From Okapia johnstoni (lineage: Eukaryota > Chordata > Mammalia > Artiodactyla > Giraffidae): DNA of 64,000 nucleotides. Numbering within the stretch: position 1 is the stretch's first letter; the number at the start of each line of letters is the position of its first letter. The position numbers were made by a program, and so were the translations under genes. The stretch is taken from assembly GCA_024291935.2 (NCBI GenBank), contig CM044322.1:69431405-69495404 (forward strand), in the 5' to 3' direction. Below the pieces are notes generated by a model. It was not told where the DNA came from, did not search any database, and saw nothing but the letters and a program-made list of their open reading frames with translations. Below are positions 25,453-35,302 of the stretch, one piece after another.

Positions 25453-25486
25453 TCAGATGTCAGGAGCCAGTGGGACCCTGCTTAGC
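25453..25486 (-). CDS. IKBKE: IKBKE exon 21, last coding segment (aa 708-718 and stop)
   Basis: The acceptor CTTTACAG is followed by G CTA AGC AGG GTC and ends GAC ATC TGA. It encodes LSRVPLAPDI, aligned with human LNRVPAPPDV. The first base completes codon 708, which reads GGG (Gly) where human has Arg. Confidence 0.9.
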
Positions 25487-26159
25487 CTGTAAAGAAAGGC
25501 ACCGGTTAGTATCCCCTGCCCAAGTGGAGAAGCCAGAAGACCCCACCCAGGGCCCCACACCGTCAGCTTTCAGGGGCAGCGGGCCATTCAGGCCCTCCGC
25601 TCTCCTCTCGGAGCGCCTGCATCTGCTGACAAGAACTCTGTTCTCATCCCTGGCTACACGTTAGAATCATCTGGAAAGCTTATGAAAATCCGCAACTCCA
25701 AGCAGCGGTCAGAACCTCCGAGGCCAAGACCCAGGCATATGTTCCTTTTAAAAGCTCCGCTGGGGACTCCAGTGAAGCCACGGGTTAAGAGGAGGGGAAA
25801 GGGAATTCAGATGGTTTCTTTATGCTCTTTGGTTACAGCTCTGAATCAGGAAGTAAAAATCCACTAAAATAAAAATGTGAGCTCTCTGTAAATAGACTAC
25901 ATATCACAGCAAGAAAAATTTATGTCGGCACTAATATTAGAACTTCCTGCCCCTAAGGGCTGTTTCAGAAAATCTTTCTAAGAAGCTGTCAAATCTTCTC
26001 CTTGTGGGTATTTAAGAGGATGGGTTCTCCTCTTGCCGGAATGTGACCTGGGATGCCTCCTTAACCCAAGGACCCTCTGAAACTCTAGGAACAGCCATGA
26101 GCTCTGCTCCCAGCTTCTCTACCTCCTGGCCCCGATTTTGGCAGCTGGGCCTGGTGTGA

Positions 26160-26335
26160 CCTCAGGAAACACCTACCATTTAGTGAATCCTGGCTCTGTG
26201 CACCATTCCCTCCCAGCACATTGCATCTCTCATCTCATTTAATCCCTTCATTAGCACCAGGAGGTAGAATCTCTATGCACATGGTTGAGCTCAGAGCCAA
26301 AGAAACTTCCTCGGGGTTGCACCGTCGGTGAGGAG
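26160..26335. repeat. MIR-type SINE fragment in IKBKE last intron
   Basis: CTACCATTTAGTGAATCCTG, CATCTCATTTAATCCCTTC and GAGCTCAGAGCCAAAG are in the usual MIR order. The copy is old and degraded. Confidence 0.5.
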
Positions 26336-27132
26336 CAGTCAGGGTCACATTCGGCAGGAATCTCTGCAGACTCTTAGGTTCCCAGATGGGGAAGTGACAG
26401 ACATAAGGATGATGGGGAAGACGTGGGAGGTGCGTGCATGCACATGTGAGTGTGTATATGTGTAAACAGGACCACCCTTGCTTCTCAGATTGTGTCCTTC
26501 CTTCTCTTTGGTGTTCAAATGCACTTTTGAAAGTGAGACTTCTAGATGGCAGGATTTTTTCCCCTTCCAATGGTGCTTATTTGGTAATATGAGAAGCCGG
26601 TCACTCTTGTTATTCTCCAGCTTTCTTTTGTGAATTTTACTCAAAATCCAAAGGCTGAGCCCCGTGGCATCTGCCAGTATCCTCCCTACTTCCACCCTCC
26701 CCTAGCCCAGGAATGGACTCCCATCCAACGATGACACAGAGCCTCTAACACGGGGCCTGCACCCTGGGCCAGTTCTCCCAGCTCTGCTCTGCTTTTCCTG
26801 GGTCATCAACACTCTGAGGATGGTCGTACGGTTAAAGGAGCTGGTCTGGGCGTCAGGCAGAGGCCACATTCATGCAGAGTTGGACTCGGCCGCAAATCCG
26901 CGTACCTCCCAGCCTTCATCCCTCACTGCCCTGAGGCCCATTCACATCCTCCAGACCACAGTGAAAGCCTCCACCTGGTAAGCACATCAACTAACCGGGG
27001 GCAAGGTCAAAGCCCTGGACAATGGACCTCTGTCATCAAACCTGCCTGGGCAGGCCCAGGGCTTGTGCCCCTGGGGCAAGGGCAGCTGGAGGACCCGGCC
27101 TTCCTACACCCTGCACTGCAGGGACTCCTCAC

Positions 27133-27204
27133 CCTTCAATGATGCGGTTGTTGTCCTGGAGGTCAGACGCCAGCACCTTCATCTCCCCGTAGAGCTCTTG
27201 CATG
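27133..27204 (-). CDS. IKBKE: IKBKE exon 20 (aa 684-707)
   Basis: The exon lies between acceptor GAACAG|C and donor GAAGG|GTGAGG. It encodes HMQELYGEMKVLASDLQDNN and RIIE, part of the C-terminal helical segment that binds the TANK-family adaptors. Human has LL where this has LQ/KV changes, and the C-terminal side of the exon is well conserved. Confidence 0.93.
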
Positions 27205-27346
27205 CTGTTCAAGGCCAAGCAAGAGAGGCAGTGGTGGCTAAGGACCAAGGCAAGCCTCTGCCTAGACCTTTCCTGGGAGCCCCCCTTCCCCCAAAGCCCC
27301 ACCAAGCCTCATTCCCACCTCCTGGGCCTGGCAAGAGACAAAGCCC

Positions 27347-27382
27347 CTAACACACACACACATGCTCACACGCACACACACC
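27347..27382. repeat. (CA)n microsatellite in IKBKE intron 19
   Basis: A CA run with single-base interruptions lies only about 15 bases beyond the exon 19 donor. Confidence 0.8.
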
Positions 27383-27399
27383 CCCTCTCTGGCACTTAC

Positions 27400-27512
27400 T
27401 GGAGAACTAGGTCATTCAGTGCAGAGCTGGGATAAGGAGCTGCTGGGGGTGGGGAGGCCTGAGCCCCCTGTGTTCTGTCCTGCAGGAGCTGGTGAGATAG
27501 TCGGTCAATGAT
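27400..27512 (-). CDS. IKBKE: IKBKE exon 19 (aa 647-683)
   Basis: Acceptor CTTTCAG|ATC, donor CTCCA|GTAAGT. It encodes IIDRLSHQLLQDRTQGAQAS followed by PPPAAPYPS. The Ser in QASPPP corresponds to human Ser664, a reported phosphosite and oncogenic/SH2-binding context. The end of the exon (SSALNDLVL) has diverged from human SPTRKDLLL. Confidence 0.93.
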
Positions 27513-28213
27513 CTGAAAGAGCCATGCTTTAGTCAGGAGGGATAAGCCAGCTCAGGTGCTGGGCACACTGGAGGTGCGGGGAGGCATAAGATATACGTAA
27601 CAAAATTATCCCCAGCCCACATCCCTGGAGTGTCAGTAATTTCCCACAAGACCCTCCTTCTTGTCCTGGGACCATGGGGTGCAGACTGTCAGGCCCCTCT
27701 CTGTGTCTGACCTGTACCTGTCAGGACACAGTTGAGTCAAAAGATGCAGAAAAGGGGTAGGGCAGCCCAGCACCATCTCTGAAAGAATGTGTCCTGTGCT
27801 GGGGAGAGGAGGAGCCGTGTGGGCCTCACTCCTTGAAGAACAGCCTTTCTCTGTCCCTGCTGGCAAAGCAAGTGGCCTCCCAGAGTTGTCTGAGTTGGTC
27901 TTTTTGAGGAGAACAGATCAAAAGACCAAGGAGCGTTCAGGTCACCTCCCTTGGGGAGCCTCCCAGGTTGCACGGGGCCCAGAAGAGGTCCCAGGGTTTG
28001 GGAGCCTCTGCTCTGTTAGTGAGCAGCCTTGTTCTGTGAACACTAGGAACTGCCTTCTATCCTGGTGGGTCAGAGACCTTCCATGTCACACCAGAGTGCT
28101 CAGACATGGTCAAGGACAGCTCTGCCCTGAGGCAGGGGAATGGCCCGGATGCCTTCCGGGCGTCCTACTGGCACGGCTCTCCTTGGCATGGCTAGGGCCC
28201 TGAAGCGCCCCAC

Positions 28214-28310
28214 CTTGCTGAGGCTCTCCTGGGCTCCCTGGGCTTCCGTGGTACAGGCGGCCACGGAGCAGCCCACCAGGCGCAGGTGGTTGCGGGTCTC
28301 GTGCACCAGC
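28214..28310 (-). CDS. IKBKE: IKBKE exon 18 (aa 614-646)
   Basis: Acceptor TCTCCAG|G, donor AGCAAG|GTGGGG. It encodes LVHETRNHLRLVGCSVAAC and TTEAQGAQESLSK, within the helix-loop-helix part of the scaffold domain. It is nearly identical to human. Confidence 0.95.
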
Positions 28311-29181
28311 CTGGAGAGAGCAGAGAGACGTCAGCGCCCGGCCCTGCCGCCTGGGCAGCACAGACACGGAGAGGCTTCCCGGGGCAGAGGCTGGGGTGGG
28401 TGGGTGCCCGGCGCTGGCCGCCCTCCCTGCCTCTGCCCTTCCAGGTGCCCTCAGTCCACACCTGTCCCAGGTAAGGGTGGTGATGAGGGTCCTGGCAGAA
28501 CCACCACCGTGGGCTGCATACCCCTCCCGGGCTGGGGCACACGAGCCAGTGAGGTTAGTAAGCAAGGGCCTGGGTCAGGCTCCAGAGAGGCCAGACCTCC
28601 CGCTCTGGGGTGCTCAAACCAGGGCCTGCTGATGCCCCCGTTTCCAGAGCAAATCACCTTTAAGACTGTTATGAATTCTCTTCTCTCTCTATGCAGAGGG
28701 AGTGAGCAAGGACACTGCCCCACAACACAAAAAGAACACCAGCTCCCAGAGGGGCTTCAACCACTGCTCGGCTCTCAACCCTCGGGACACGTTAGAATCA
28801 CTGAGGAGCATTCAAATACTGACGGCCAAGCCCTACTCCAGACCATTAGGTCTGAATTGGGGGTGGCTTCCGGTGGGGAGGTGGCAGCTGTCTTCTAAGG
28901 TGAGTCTCCTCTCCATCCTTAGAACCCACAGCTCCTGGGAAGAGGCCCTCTTGTCTCAGGGAAGGGGCTTGTCTGAGGGGCAGAAACCAAACACTCCCCA
29001 GGGGACAGCATGGAGGGGGTTCCACATGGGGGCCCCCGCCTGCCCCTGCTTCCCAGGCCATGTGTCCTCATCTCAGTTCCCAGAGAGGGGGCTTCTGAAC
29101 ACAACCACTTGAGACAATGGAGAAAATCTAGATTTTAGACATGGTCATACCCATATGCTAGTCCTGGGTCTGCTATTTACT

Positions 29182-29316
29182 GCTGCTGCTGTTGCTAAGT
29201 CGCTTCAGTCGTGTCCGACTCTTAGCGACCCCCATGGACTGCAGCCTACCAGGCTCCCCTGTCCATGGGATTCTCCAGGCAAGAACACTGGAGTGGGTTG
29301 CCATTGCCTTCTCCAA
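29182..29316 (+). repeat. Bov-tA-type SINE with 11-bp target-site duplication (IKBKE intron 17)
   Basis: It starts GCTGCTGCTGTTGCTAAGTC, has CAGTCGTGTCCGACTCTTAG, and ends GTTGCCATTGCCTTCTCCAA. TGCTATTTACT flanks it at 29171-29181 and 29317-29327. Confidence 0.92.
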
Positions 29317-29349
29317 TGCTATTTACTAGTGGTGTGGTATTAAGGAAGC

Positions 29350-29445
29350 AGGTGTTCTGTGAGCCTCAGTTTCCTCATCTGTGAAATGGGGTGATAGTAT
29401 CCACTGCAGAGGACAGACCTTGTGAGATTAAATGAGTGAGCATAT
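29350..29445 (+). repeat. MIR-type SINE fragment
   Basis: It contains the MIR core GCCTCAGTTTCCTCATCTGT, then GAAATGGGGTGATAGTA and GTGAGATTAAATGAG. Confidence 0.7.
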
Positions 29446-29536
29446 AGAAATCATCCAGCAGACTGCCTGGTTCACCCAGGGCCACAGAACCACCTTTCTT
29501 TGCTGTTGCTTTTGTTCCTTTATTACCACCTCTCTC

Positions 29537-29672
29537 TCAGCTGCTGCTGCTGCTAAATCGCGTCAGTCGTGTCTGACTCTGTGCGACCCCATAGATGACA
29601 GCCCACCAGGCTCCTCTGTCCCTGGGATTTTCCAGGCAAGAGTACGGGCAGTGCCTTCTCCGCCATCTCAGC
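29537..29672 (+). repeat. Bov-tA-type SINE (IKBKE intron 17)
   Basis: GCTGCTGCTGCTGCTAAATC is followed by GTCAGTCGTGTCTGACTCTG and CTGGGATTTTCCAGGCAAGA. It is a second insertion of the same family, in the same orientation, 220 bp after the first. Confidence 0.9.
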
Positions 29673-29768
29673 TGGGGCTCCGCAAAGCCCAGGGCTGTCT
29701 GAGGCCGGGAAGGGCCAGGCCTGGAGGGCCCTGGGGACCATGAGTTCAGAAGGGAGGGCCAGTGTTAC

Positions 29769-29870
29769 CTCATTCGCTTGCCATGTGTGACCAGGGATGC
29801 CTGGTACTTCTGCACACATTCCTCCTGGAACACCTGCAGGAGCCTTTTGGCTAAATGACTAAAATTCACC
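29769..29870 (-). CDS. IKBKE: IKBKE exon 17 (aa 580-613)
   Basis: Acceptor CTTTTCAG|G, donor ATGAG|GTAACA. It encodes VNFSHLAKRLLQVFQEECVQ and KYQASLVTHGKRM, identical to human as I remember it. The segment is part of the helical dimerisation scaffold. Confidence 0.96.
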
Positions 29871-30587
29871 CTGAAAAGACAGAAACCAAGGCACAGAGAT
29901 GAGCATCCAGAGCCACGTGTGCACAAGCCTAGAATCCCGGGGCCTCCAGCACCCAAATATCCAGCCCCTCAGTCCAGAGCAGGACCACCTCCCCAAAGGA
30001 GGTGACGGTGCTCACTCACATGCATGGTGATGGTCAGAGCGGCCAGCACACGGCACACCCCAGCAGAAGGATGTGAGAGAAGGATCAGGGGTCTCAGGAA
30101 ACACACGTGCTCGAGCTCAGCCCCCAGAGGGAAGGAGAGATGGGTGTGTGTGTGTCTGTGTGTGTAGTCAGGGGTGGGGGCATGTAACTGGCAGAGTGAG
30201 TCCTCAAATAAGCATGAAATCAGGGAGGCTCCCTGGAAGAAGAGAGTGTCCAGGAGACAGAGAAGCAGAGGGACATCCAAAGAAGAGCCCAGGCTAGAGC
30301 AGAAAGAGTCCAGAGCAGAAAGTCATAAGTGGTTAATCAGCGAGGGCAACAGGGAAGGAAAGCCGTCACACAATCATGTTCATACCGGGAGTCAATCCAG
30401 TTCCATCAAGACTGCTGCTGAGAAACTTCCCCTGGCCCCAGAGTTAGTGCCCCCCCAGCTTTCCTCCTGCCCAGCTGGGGCCTGGGGCCAGAGCCCTTTA
30501 CCGCCTCATGTCTGGCACAGAGACTCACTGTCCCCTGGCAACACCCCCCCTCTGGCTCACCCGCCTGCCGGGGCACAGGTCACTCAC

Positions 30588-30627
30588 TTATCCAGCTTGT
30601 GAATCTGCTCTTCGTTGTAGCCAAGCC
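30588..30627 (-). CDS. IKBKE: IKBKE exon 16 (aa 567-579)
   Basis: This is a 40-base exon with acceptor CCTTCAG|GG and donor GATAA|GTGAGT. It encodes LGYNEEQIHKLD, identical to human. The phase matches both neighbours. Confidence 0.94.
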
Positions 30628-31589
30628 CTGAAGGAGACAGACAGGGCCGAGGTCACCTATGCGACCGGTCAGCAGAGCAGAACGGCACAAGGGCTGGGCG
30701 AGCTGCAAGGGTGATGGCGGCAGCCTGGGCCCTGCCCGATGCTCCAAGCCCCGCGGAGCCAGAAGGACAGGCTGGGGGAGACGAGCACTCAAGACCCTAC
30801 ATTATGAGCAGGCGGAGGCCCACGCATCAAGGGTGGCGGGACGGGCATCCAGGGATCGCTCCAGGTGGGCGCCGGCGGATGAGACGGGCCTTGAAGCATG
30901 TGTGGTCAGCCCTGACCCCTCATCCAGTCCTCCTCCCAGCAAGGCAGATGCCAACAGCTTGTGGACTCCATCCCTGAATATTCGGGCTGCAGGCAGCTGG
31001 GCTCTGCAGCAAGGTGTCGCCTAAGCCAGGCCACCACCTTTGACCTTCCCTTCTCAGCCCAGCATTGTTGCCAGCAGGGCTGAGCTTCTCACTGCCTTGG
31101 AAGCAGCCCAGTGCTCTGTGCACTAGGGAGGTGCTGCCCTCTCCTGGATTCCAGGGGAATGGCCTCTGGTAGTGGCAGAAACATGACGTGATAAGGCGGT
31201 TCCTGCTGCTGGGGGTCTCTTTCTGCCCACTCCCAGCACTCCCGATAGCAGAATCGCCTCCCTCCCTGGCCTCTTTGTCCTGGGCCCTGCACTTAGCTAG
31301 CTGACTGTGAGGTCCAGGCTATCTGGGACAAGGCCCAGGCCTGCCTCCTTCCTGTTATAGCAGGGCGCTGTAAGCAATTGATTTTGCCTTATCTGTCATT
31401 TGTAACACATAGGATGGGAGTGAAGGTAAAGTGAGAAAGTGCCCCGAAAATGATGGGACATTTTCCACAATGCCATCTTTCCCCAGGTGTTGGCAGTGAA
31501 GTGTTATTCATCCTGGTTCTTTATACACTTTAATAAAGGACTCACTGATACAGGTGAAATTCTTTTAGAGGCTGTAAAATGGGGTGGCT

Positions 31590-31765
31590 CAAAGCACCTG
31601 GACCCAGGTTGCCTGGGTTACTTAACTTTCCTGTGTCTCAGATTCCTTATCTATAAAATGGGGAGGTTAACAGTGTCTTACGATTTTTATGAGCATCACA
31701 TAAATTTTAAAAAATATGTGCAGCCCGTAGGACAGTGCCCAGCACATGGAGGTGTTCAGAAGTGT
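31590..31765 (+). repeat. MIR-type SINE fragment (IKBKE intron 15)
   Basis: GGACCCAGGTTGCCTGGGTT, TCCTTATCTATAAAATGGGG, and CGTAGGACAGTGCCCAGCAC-like text, in the standard MIR order. Confidence 0.7.
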
Positions 31766-31989
31766 AGAGGTCACAGGATGATGGAATTCCAGTGATGGAG
31801 GCAGAGAAACCTCCAGAGGGCTCCTAACATCACAGCAAAGGTGGTCAACTGGGTGTCAGGCCAGGCTTATTGAGCCCACAGCCCCCTGGCTTCAGGGAAC
31901 AGGGGAGTCTTTGTTTTCCCATCTCCTGAGCTGTACTCCCTCCGAGGTCAGGACTGAGGCTCCCAAGGAGAGACGATCATCTTTCAGAA

Positions 31990-32447
31990 ACTGCATGTCC
32001 AATATGGCGGCCGTGTGGCTACTTAGAACTTGAAATGTGGCCAGTACAGCTAATACGACGGAGAATCTGAATTTTTGTTTTAACGAATTCGATTAAATTT
32101 AAAAACTAAAGCAGTGTGCAACGTTTTTTCCCTATCAAACACAGCTTTATTATTTTGGTAAAAGTACATGTAATTTTCTTAAAGAAATTAGCTTCTGAAT
32201 AGAGATGCCCAGTAAGTGTAAAATACACGTGGGACTGCAAAGACTTAGCACAGAATAAGACTGTAAAAATATCTCTTTAATAACTGTTTCTATTGATTAC
32301 ATGCTGAAATGACAGTTTGAATATATTAGGTGGAATAAAATACATTATTAAAGTAAATTTCACCTGTTAGAAACTTTTTACATTTTGGCTGCTAGCGAAC
32401 TTAAAATTACAAATGTGCCTGGCGTTATATTTCTATGGGACAGTACT
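31990..32447. repeat. Ancient AT-rich interspersed repeat, family not identified
   Basis: AT-rich DNA stands out from its GC-rich surroundings in IKBKE intron 15. The left end, TGTCCAATATGG, and the right end, CTATGGGACAGTA, look like weak inverted termini, and the left portion (TGGCTACTTAGAACTTGAAA) resembles a common mammalian repeat. I cannot name the family. Confidence 0.45.
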
Positions 32448-32989
32448 TTTTAGATAATCCTAGGGGTGGAAGAGAGCTTTGCAATAAAGCCCAAGCCCTC
32501 AAATGTCGATTTCCTGCACATGAGGAAATGCTAGGGGCTTGTGGGCCAGAGGGTCAGTTCCTGGAGTGTGTTACCTCCCTAACCCCACGAGTCAGCTGGG
32601 GCCTCCCCAGGCTCCCCCTCCTGGACCAGTGATGCTAACTGGTACTTCTCCCCATCCTCCCCTTTCTGGAAAGCTTGACGACTTTAGTGAGCTAGAGACA
32701 CATGGACAGGGAAGCACTTCTTAAACTGTAAAGTGCTCTGCAAAGATGAGGGGTCTTGGTCAGGCCACCTCTCCTATAGCACCCAGGTCTCACCTGAGCC
32801 CCCACATGGCAACGGGCACGGGAAAGGCTCAGGTCCCTCAGTGGTCTGCAGGGAGCCCCCCACCCCTCCCCATCCCCCGTACCCCAGGCCAGCTGCACCA
32901 CCCGATGCTGCTGCGGTATTAAGAACAGCCAGTAACCAGAGGGAAGGAGGGAGGGGAGAGGAGGGAGGTTTGCTCTCCCTGTGGCTCAC

Positions 32990-33066
32990 CTGGCCTCATT
33001 CTGGATTTCTTGAACTGTTTGTAGATGAGGTACATCTTGTCCAAACAACACTGAATCTGCTGGATG
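32990..33066 (-). CDS. IKBKE: IKBKE exon 15 (aa 541-566)
   Basis: Acceptor CCCACAG|C, donor CCAG|GTGAGC. It encodes IQQIQCCLDKMYLIYKQFKK and SRMRP. Human has MNFIYK where this has MYLIYK. Confidence 0.94.
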
Positions 33067-33293
33067 CTGTGGGCAGGAGACAGAAGAATCGAACCGCACG
33101 GGTCAAGGGTGAGGGCAGGGAGGGGATGGCTGTGGGAGAAGGGAGCTGTCTCCCTGCAGAAGGAGCCTCGTGCTTGGGGGGCCAGAGTTCTGGGGGCCAG
33201 TCTGGGAGTGGGGGTGACTCTTCTGTTTCTAAGTTTGTTTGAGGCATCTTCTGGTTAGCTAGTCATTTCTCATTCCTGTGTTTATTCTCTCTC

Positions 33294-33316
33294 TCACACA
33301 CACTCACACACACAGA
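33294..33316. repeat. (CA)n microsatellite
   Basis: A short ACACACTCACACACACAC run in IKBKE intron 14. Confidence 0.7.
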
Positions 33317-34776
33317 AGCCAGCAGGACAGGCGGCAGGAAGGTGGCCTTTGCTACCCAACAGGGCTTGAGAAGAGGTTCTGGGAAGGAGCCCTGGGCCCC
33401 AGACCAGGAGAGGTGGTTGGCAGCTGCGTGCCGGAGCCTAGCAGGAACTTCTGTCCCCTGGCAAGAGCAAAAGTTGTGCTTTCTGAGCACGGAGAAGGAA
33501 TTAAATCATGAAGCGACAACCCTTGTTTGAAACGAGGATGAATCCAGCTCCTTGGTCCTGCCTGTAGATGGGGAGTTCAGAGATGACCTCTCTTCCTTCT
33601 CTTTTTCAGGATACCCCCTGTTTGAGATGTTGGGGTGTGTGGGGGGGGCAGTTCTTCCCCACCCCCAGGCCTGTTTGGCTTCACTTCCTCCCTGCAGCTC
33701 CTCCCAGGACCCCGTCTCAGCTATCTCTGGAGAGCCCATGCTTGTTCCCACGACCCTGTGGACCCCAGGACCCTGCCCTCCTGGCATCTGGAGTGGACAA
33801 GATCCCAGGTCCAATCTTTGTCCAAAAGGCTGGGGCCAGCTGTGTTTCAAATTCAGACCCACCCTCTGATTTGAGAAAGGTGGGTCAGCACACAAACATT
33901 ATATCGTGGAACCCCCTGGGGCGGTCTGGGGCAGCACCCCGTCATCACACACCTTCAACCTTCAGGACCATAAGAATAGTCACTTAAGTGGGATAAATAA
34001 AGATCAGGAAGAGCCTTGTGTCAGTTCAGGTCAGTTTCTGCAGCTAAGACAGTGAAGAATCAGCTCCGAGGTTTTCAGAGCTTTCTGAATTCAGAATTGG
34101 GGACCTGGGTGTGTGGATCTGTGCAGACACTGACTGTGGGGGGCTGGAGGAGCGGACCACGTCCTGGTCAAAGCCCAGCAGGCAGGCAGGGGCTCCGCAC
34201 ACAGGCTGTGGGGGAAGGGGTGACGGGGATTTTCCTGTTTGTCTGAATGGAGACTGGGGATTCATGGGGGTAAACCCCTGGTGTAGGCGGAGCACACAGG
34301 CTCTGGAGGCAGGCAGACCTGACCTGGAGCCCTCCGTCTATCCTTTGTCACTTCTTGGCTGTGTCTCGGGGCAAATGAAGCCCCCTCATCTTTAAAAGGA
34401 GTGCAAGAGTAGTAGTATCATTACTGATCCGGAGATGACACATAGAAGTAGGAGGACCCCGTCCGGGGTCTGACCAGAGCGAGGATTCTGAAGAGGTGGG
34501 GAACGCAATGTTTCTTCCATTTAGAACTACTGCACCTCTAAGACTCAGAATTCACTCTCAACTCCCAGCTGGGGCAGGGCTGCAGATCCTTGCCTCCTCT
34601 GGCCAGTCTCATGGGAAGGCCTTGGACAGGCCTGGGTTCCCCGCCCCGACCCACAGACCCCAGCATCCTTGCCAAGGGAAGAGGGGAGGCAGGCTGACTC
34701 CTAATGGGGCCACCGGGCCTGTTGCGGCCTCGCCCTTGCCCCACCTCCAGCCCGCCAAGAAGAAAATCCCACAGAC

Positions 34777-34889
34777 CTTCTGTCCTCATGTACCTGATCC
34801 CGGTTCTTCACCAGCTCAGAGCGCAGGTCGCTCAGGGTCTTCTGAGTTTCCGTGATGTTGTGGGAGCATCTGGAGAGGACCTCAGCCAA
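34777..34889 (-). CDS. IKBKE: IKBKE exon 14 (aa 504-540), weak donor
   Basis: Acceptor CCCCCAG|TTG. It encodes LAEVLSRCSHNITETQKTLS and DLRSELVKNRDQVHEDR. To keep the human SIQQIQ junction the exon must end AGAAG|GTCTGT, a donor lacking the usual purine-A at +3/+4. No better in-frame GT is nearby. Confidence 0.9.
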
Positions 34890-35004
34890 CTGGGGGACAT
34901 GAAGGCAGATCCCGCGGGGTGCTTAGCGAGGCTCAGATAGGAGCCCAGCTGAACCCCTGCTCTCAGCTCTGCTCCTGGCCACCCATCAGCCCAGCCTCAC
35001 TCAC

Positions 35005-35080
35005 ATTCCGCAGCCTGGACCTCAGCTCTGTGGTCCTCTTCAGTTCCTGGAGCTCAGGCACCCCAGGAACGCCGTTAAAC
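35005..35080 (-). CDS. IKBKE: IKBKE exon 13 (aa 478-503)
   Basis: Acceptor TCTCGAG|G, donor CGGAAT|GTGAGT. It encodes FNGVPGVPELQELKRTTELR and SRLRN. It is less conserved than its neighbours. The last residue is Asn (AAT), aligned with human Thr501, a site whose phosphorylation has been reported to matter for STAT1 signalling. Confidence 0.92.
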
Positions 35081-35107
35081 CTCGAGAGAAGGGTGAAAAC
35101 AGACGTA

Positions 35108-35302
35108 AGGAATGGGCTCAGTGGCAAAGAATCGCCTGCCAAGCCGGAGATGTGGGTTCGATCCCTGGGTCAGGAAGTTCCCCTGGAGAAGGACATGGAA
35201 CTCACTCCAGTACTCTTGCCTGGAGAATCCCATGAACAGAGGAGCCTGGTGGCTACAGTCCTCGGGGTCACAAAGAGTCAGACACATCTTAGTGACTCAA
35301 CT
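35108..35302 (+). repeat. Bov-A2-type SINE (IKBKE intron 12)
   Basis: GGCTCAGTGGCAAAGAATCG, GGGTTCGATCCCTGGGTCAG, TCCAGTACTCTTGCCTGGAG, and the tail CACAAAGAGTCAGACACA. It lies only about 30 bases upstream of the exon 13 acceptor in transcription order. Confidence 0.9.
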
